Source: Deltaproteobacteria bacterium (GTDB lineage Bacteria > Desulfobacterota > DSM-4660 > Desulfatiglandales > Desulfatiglandaceae). From it: a DNA stretch of 10,205 bases. The position numbers and the translations under genes were made by a program. This document shows positions 6,927-10,205 of the stretch, one piece after another. The stretch is taken from the NCBI GenBank assembly GCA_021159525.1, contig JAGHEC010000456.1, positions 1 through 10,205 of the forward strand, given 5' to 3'. The notes below the pieces were generated by a model. That model ran no database searches. It had not been told where the DNA came from and saw only the letters and a program-made list of their open reading frames with translations. The number at the start of each line of letters is the position of its first letter. Within the stretch, counting starts at the first letter, position 1.

Positions 6927-7748
6927 ATGAAGGAACAGATCAAATCCTGGCTTGAACAGGGAACCGTTGACGTATTTTTGGGGTACAGGGAGGTGGACCA
7001 TCACCCGATCCCCTGGTGCTTCACCCAAGAGGCTATAGAGGAGGTCGATGATCTCGTGGTGAGTCCAGCCCGGTATTCCCTGGAGAAAATCGCCACCCAC
7101 ATGGCCGCAGAAGACCCGGATATCCGGATCGGCATGCTGGCCCGCGACTGCAACAACCGGGCGCTCAATGTCTTGTATGTCTGGAATCAGCTGCGACCGG
7201 AACAGGTCGTGACGGTGGAGGCCAACTGCTGTCCGTCCCCATTAAAGGAACATGCCGACTGCTCCTACCTGGAGCCCGGCACGGTTGGCGCCTACAAGAA
7301 GGCGGTCGGGATCGACAACCATCTTCGCCTGGAGGCGGTTGAAGCCTACGGTCCGGAGGAGGGGCGCAACCGCTGGATGTATGAATTCCAGAAGTGCATC
7401 AAGTGCTACGGATGCCGGAACATCTGCCCGGTCTGTTTTTGCAGGGAGTGCAGCCTGGATCATGACGACCTGGTGGGGACCGGCCCGCTCCTGCCGGACA
7501 TTCCCATATTCCATCTGGTGAGGGCCGTTCACATGGCGGGGCGGTGCATCGATTGCGGGCTGTGCGAAGATGCCTGCCCCATGGATATTCCCCTGCGGCT
7601 CCTCTATCAAAAGGTCAACCGGATCGCCATGGATCTCTTCGATTACCGGACCGGGACCAGCGGGGATCAGCCCCCCTTCAGCATACTGGGGGACCGGGTC
7701 ACCCTCGAACCCAAACCGATTCAACCCGTGACAGGGGCGGAGGCATAA
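6927..7748 (+). CDS. Iron-sulfur protein, formate dehydrogenase beta/FrhB-like electron-transfer subunit
   Basis: This gene encodes a 273-residue cytoplasmic protein. Residues 1-145 resemble the FrhB/FdhB-like proteins found beside formate dehydrogenases (start MKEQIKSWLEQGTVDVFLGY; RIGMLARDCNNRAL around 67-80), with extra cysteines C101, C102 and C112. The C-terminal half holds two ferredoxin motifs: C157-x2-C160-x2-C163-x3-C167, immediately followed by C170, C172 and C175, and C207-x2-C210-x2-C213-x3-C217. Two [4Fe-4S] clusters are therefore likely, and the additional cysteines may bind another. I see no clear flavin or NAD motif. It ends 12 bp before fdhA and so is almost certainly co-translated with it. 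It probably carries electrons between FdhA and the MvhD/HdrA module. A role with another acceptor cannot be excluded, so no gene symbol is given. Confidence 0.88.
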   Translation: MKEQIKSWLEQGTVDVFLGYREVDHHPIPWCFTQEAIEEVDDLVVSPARYSLEKIATHMAAEDPDIRIGMLARDCNNRALNVLYVWNQLRPEQVVTVEANCCPSPLKEHADCSYLEPGTVGAYKKAVGIDNHLRLEAVEAYGPEEGRNRWMYEFQKCIKCYGCRNICPVCFCRECSLDHDDLVGTGPLLPDIPIFHLVRAVHMAGRCIDCGLCEDACPMDIPLRLLYQKVNRIAMDLFDYRTGTSGDQPPFSILGDRVTLEPKPIQPVTGAEA

Positions 7749-7760
7749 AGGAGTCTGAAT

Positions 7761-9803
7761 ATGGAATGCAAATTGGTGCCATCAGTCTGTTCCTACTGCG
7801 GAACCGGCTGCGGCGTTTTGTTTGAGGTGATCAACAACAAAATTGTGGGGACACTCCCCATGAAGACCCATCCGGTCAATGAGGGGAAGCTGTGCATCAA
7901 GGGGTGGAACCTTCACGAACACGTCAACAGCATCCTGCGGCTCAAGCAGCCCCTGGTCAAGACCTTTGGCCGGTTTATGAAAACCGACTGGGACGAAGCC
8001 ATCCAGCTTACTGCGGATCGCTTCAAGGAGATCATTGCCAAACACGGTCCGGACAGCATCGGGGTCCTGGTATCGGCCAAGATAACCAACGAGGAGAACT
8101 ACCTAGCGCAGAAACTGGCCCGTGCAGTCATCGGGACCAACAACGTGGACCACTGCGCCCGGCTCTGACACTCCTCCACGGTGGCAGGTCTTGCCGCCGC
8201 GTTCGGGAGTGGGGCCATGACCAACTCCATTGCCGAGATCGAGGACGCTGGATGCGTGTTTATCATCGGTTCCAACACCACGGCCTGTCATCCCCTGATT
8301 GCCCGACGGGTCATTCGCGCCAAGGAAAAGGGGGCCAAGCTCATTGTGGCCGATCCCCGCAACATCCAGCTCTCCCGATTCGCGGATGTGGCCGTCAACC
8401 ACCGACTGGGGAGCGACGTGGCGCTGCTGAACGGCATGATGCACATCATCATCAAAAAGGGGTGGCACGCCGAAGACTATATCGCTTCGCGCACCGAGGG
8501 GTATGATGCCCTTGAAGAGATGGTGAGCAGGTTCACCCCTGAAAAGGTCCAGGCCATCACCGGGGTGGATCCCGGGGACCTGGAGGAGATGACCCGGCTG
8601 TACGCCACCAACCCGCCGGGAAGTCTTTTGTATGCCATGGGCATTACCCAACACACCACTGGCGTGGACAATGTCAAGTCCTGCTGCAACCTGGCCATGC
8701 TCTGCGGCTATGTGGGCGTGCGCGGGGGCGGCGTCAATCCCCTGCGGGGCCAGAACAACGTCCAGGGGGCCTGCGATATGGGCGGGCTTCCCAATGTGGT
8801 GACCGGATATCAGCCGGTGGCGGATGAGGCGGTGCGTGAAAAATTTTCCAAAGCCTGGGGGGCCGAGCTTCCGGCTGCGACCGGATTGACCATTACCGAC
8901 ATGATCCCGGCCATGCTGGAGGGAAAGCTGAAAGGGCTCTATGTCATCGGTGAAAATCCCAAATTAAGCGACCCGGACTGGAACCACTTCAACCACGCCC
9001 TCAAGAGGCTGGATTTCCTGGTAGTCCAGGAACTCTTTCTGTCCGAGACCGCGCAGGTGGCGGACGTGGTCCTTGCCGGGGCCTCGGTGGCCGAAAAGGA
9101 CGGGACCTTTACCAATACCGAGCGCCGGTGCATGCGCATCAACAAGGCCATCGATCCCATCGGCAACAGCCTTGCCGACTGGGAGATCATCTGCCGGCTC
9201 TCGACGGCCATGGGCTATGAGATGCGCTATGACAATCCGGAAGAGATATTCGATGAGATGGCGGGCCTTACCAAGAGTTATGCCGGGATGAGTTACGCAC
9301 GGATCGGGCTGGACGGTCTTCAATGGCCCTGCCCGGACAAAGACCATCCGGGTACACCCTATCTCCACAAGGACCAGTTTACCCGGGGGAAGGGGATGTT
9401 CTTTGCCCTGGATTACAAGGATCCTGCGGAACTGCCCGACGAGGAATACCCCTACTTCCTCACCACCGGACGCATGTTTGCCCACTTCCACACGGGCACC
9501 ATGACGCGGATTTCTCCGCATCTGGACGTGGAACAGAAAACCGGCTATGTGGATATCCATCCTGAAGATGCCGCCAAAATGGAGGTCAGGGACGGCGACA
9601 TGGTAGTCCTCTCTTCCCGCAGGGGCGACATCGAGGCCCCGGTCCGTCTGACCCGTTCAGTGGCGCCAGGGACCATCTTTCTTCCCATTCATTTTGGCGA
9701 GGTGCCCACCAATGTCCTGACCAATGCAGAGGCCTTTGATCCCCTGGCCAAGATCCCGGAGTTCAAGGTCAGCGCGGTGAAGGTCCATAAACTCGTCCTG
9801 TAA
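7761..9803 (+). CDS. fdhA: Selenocysteine formate dehydrogenase catalytic subunit (cytoplasmic FdhF type)
   Basis: This gene encodes 680 residues with the TGA at codon 136 (8166-8168) read as selenocysteine. The enzyme interconverts formate and CO2 using a molybdenum or tungsten bis-pyranopterin cofactor and one [4Fe-4S] cluster. Cluster ligands are C10, C13, C17 and C45 (CSYCGTGC and KLCIKG), with K47 next to the cluster. The active site is DHCARL-U136-HSSTVAG, with Sec followed by His as in E. coli FdhF (Sec140). Pterin-binding segments follow (FIIGSNTTACHP, GGGVNPLRGQNNVQGACDMG, YVIGENPKLSDPD). The C-terminal dinucleotide-binding domain begins near PYFLTTGRMFAHFHTGTMT. Length is close to FdhF (about 715). 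There is no Tat or Sec signal, so it is cytoplasmic. The start is supported by AAAGGAG at 7747-7753, which overlaps the previous gene's stop. Last gene of the apparent operon. Confidence 0.97.
8166..8199 (+). promoter_or_regulatory. Selenocysteine UGA and canonical SECIS of fdhA
   Basis: After the TGA at 8166-8168 comes a 7-bp stem, CGGTGGC (8179-8185) with GCCGCCG (8193-8199, one G-U pair), closing the loop AGGTCTT (8186-8192). From memory, the E. coli fdhF SECIS loop is AGGUCU and also begins 17 bases after its UGA, so both loop and spacing match. This is the strongest direct sequence evidence for selenocysteine insertion in the window. Confidence 0.92.
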
Positions 9804-9809
9804 CAAATA

Positions 9810-9851
9810 GGGGGGCCGGGGAGGCCTTTCCATAGACCTCTCCGACCCCCC
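9810..9851 (+). terminator. Long imperfect hairpin after fdhA, possible operon end
   Basis: The arms at 9810-9826 and 9835-9851 pair over 17 positions, starting with six G-C pairs, with two C-A mismatches and one G-U pair. The loop is about 8 bases. It begins 7 bases after the fdhA stop. No T-run follows, so it may end transcription poorly by itself or protect the 3' end of the mRNA. Confidence 0.6.
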
Positions 9852-10205
9852 ATTCGGCATCCCTTCATCCTTTAAGTCATCCCCGGCATCTTGTGGGTTA
9901 CCCGGTCTTTTTTCTCTGGGCATGTCCCATTAGCGGCCTGCAATACATGAGACAGAAAGGGCCTCCACCGCATCAATCATCTCGGGAAGGGAAATCCGGT
10001 TAGAGAAGGTGTTAAAAGGAGCGGCTCCCGGTGGGTCCGAAGAGGAAAACATGTAACAGCTCAATAACCCGGGGCAGGAGGGTTTTTCTGACGCGACTGC
10101 CGGGAGGGCGCCGTCTCTTTGTGACTTATCAGTGGGGGAAGCCGCAGCTCGACGAAGTCGGGAATGCCAAAGGGGCAAGCCTGCCCGCCATTGCCTTGTT
10201 ACCCA
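9852..10205. other. Region without a supported gene
   Basis: No + strand gene is seen here. On the - strand, one frame is open from the window edge to a TAA at 9930-9932 (about 91 codons, tail FNTFSNRISLPEMIDAVEAL). I do not recognise it; it has no clear start inside the window and many low-complexity stretches. It could be the end of a real gene or chance. A short hairpin with arms GGGCA (10173-10177) and TGCCC (10182-10186) is also present. Confidence 0.4.

Noticed and set aside
9930..10205. - strand open frame reaching the window edge
   Set aside because: It was not called as a gene because it has no recognisable family, only a TTG start candidate inside the window and a composition typical of chance frames. 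It remains possible as the tail of a gene starting outside.

Overview
The window looks like chromosomal DNA of an anaerobic, selenoprotein-using bacterium, most likely a sulfate-reducing deltaproteobacterium (Desulfobacterota). This is inferred from gene content: a fused HdrA-type flavoprotein, MvhD, a cytoplasmic molybdenum/tungsten formate dehydrogenase and a linked two-component system. All supported genes lie on the + strand. The genus cannot be named from this sequence alone.

The main observation is that three redox genes each carry an in-frame TGA exactly where their families have a catalytic or metal-binding Cys/Sec: hdrA (codon 65, TGA at 3471-3473), mvhD (codon 69, TGA at 6562-6564) and fdhA (codon 136, TGA at 8166-8168). 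Conventional gene calling would split all three. Read as selenocysteine, they give full-length proteins of 1013, 151 and 680 residues. TGA is still used as a normal stop by the histidine kinase gene, the second response regulator gene and hdrA itself, so UGA is not reassigned genome-wide. The fdhA site is followed by a hairpin whose loop contains AGGTCT, which matches the classical bacterial SECIS.

Layout. 1-520: no gene; two copies of a roughly 150-bp structured repeat with a period of 237 bp, then a 55-bp element that recurs inverted at 3081-3135. 521-1213: response regulator with an unusual helical C-terminal domain. 1214-1432: strong terminator hairpin and a possible promoter. 1433-2671: GAF-histidine kinase. 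2668-3036: single-domain response regulator overlapping the kinase by 4 bp. 3037-3278: leader region with the inverted repeat copy and a small hairpin. 3279-6320: hdrA (double module, Sec). 6358-6813: mvhD (Sec). 6927-7748: iron-sulfur protein with two ferredoxin-type cluster motifs. 7761-9803: fdhA (Sec). 9804-10205: long imperfect hairpin and no supported gene.

Working model (inference): FdhA oxidises formate or reduces CO2. Electrons pass through the iron-sulfur protein and the MvhD [2Fe-2S] adaptor to the flavin of HdrA, which is suited to flavin-based electron bifurcation or confurcation with ferredoxin and a further partner. HdrB and HdrC are not in the window, so the third partner is unknown. 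The two-component genes upstream may sense redox or metabolic state and control this or another operon, but nothing in the sequence proves that link.
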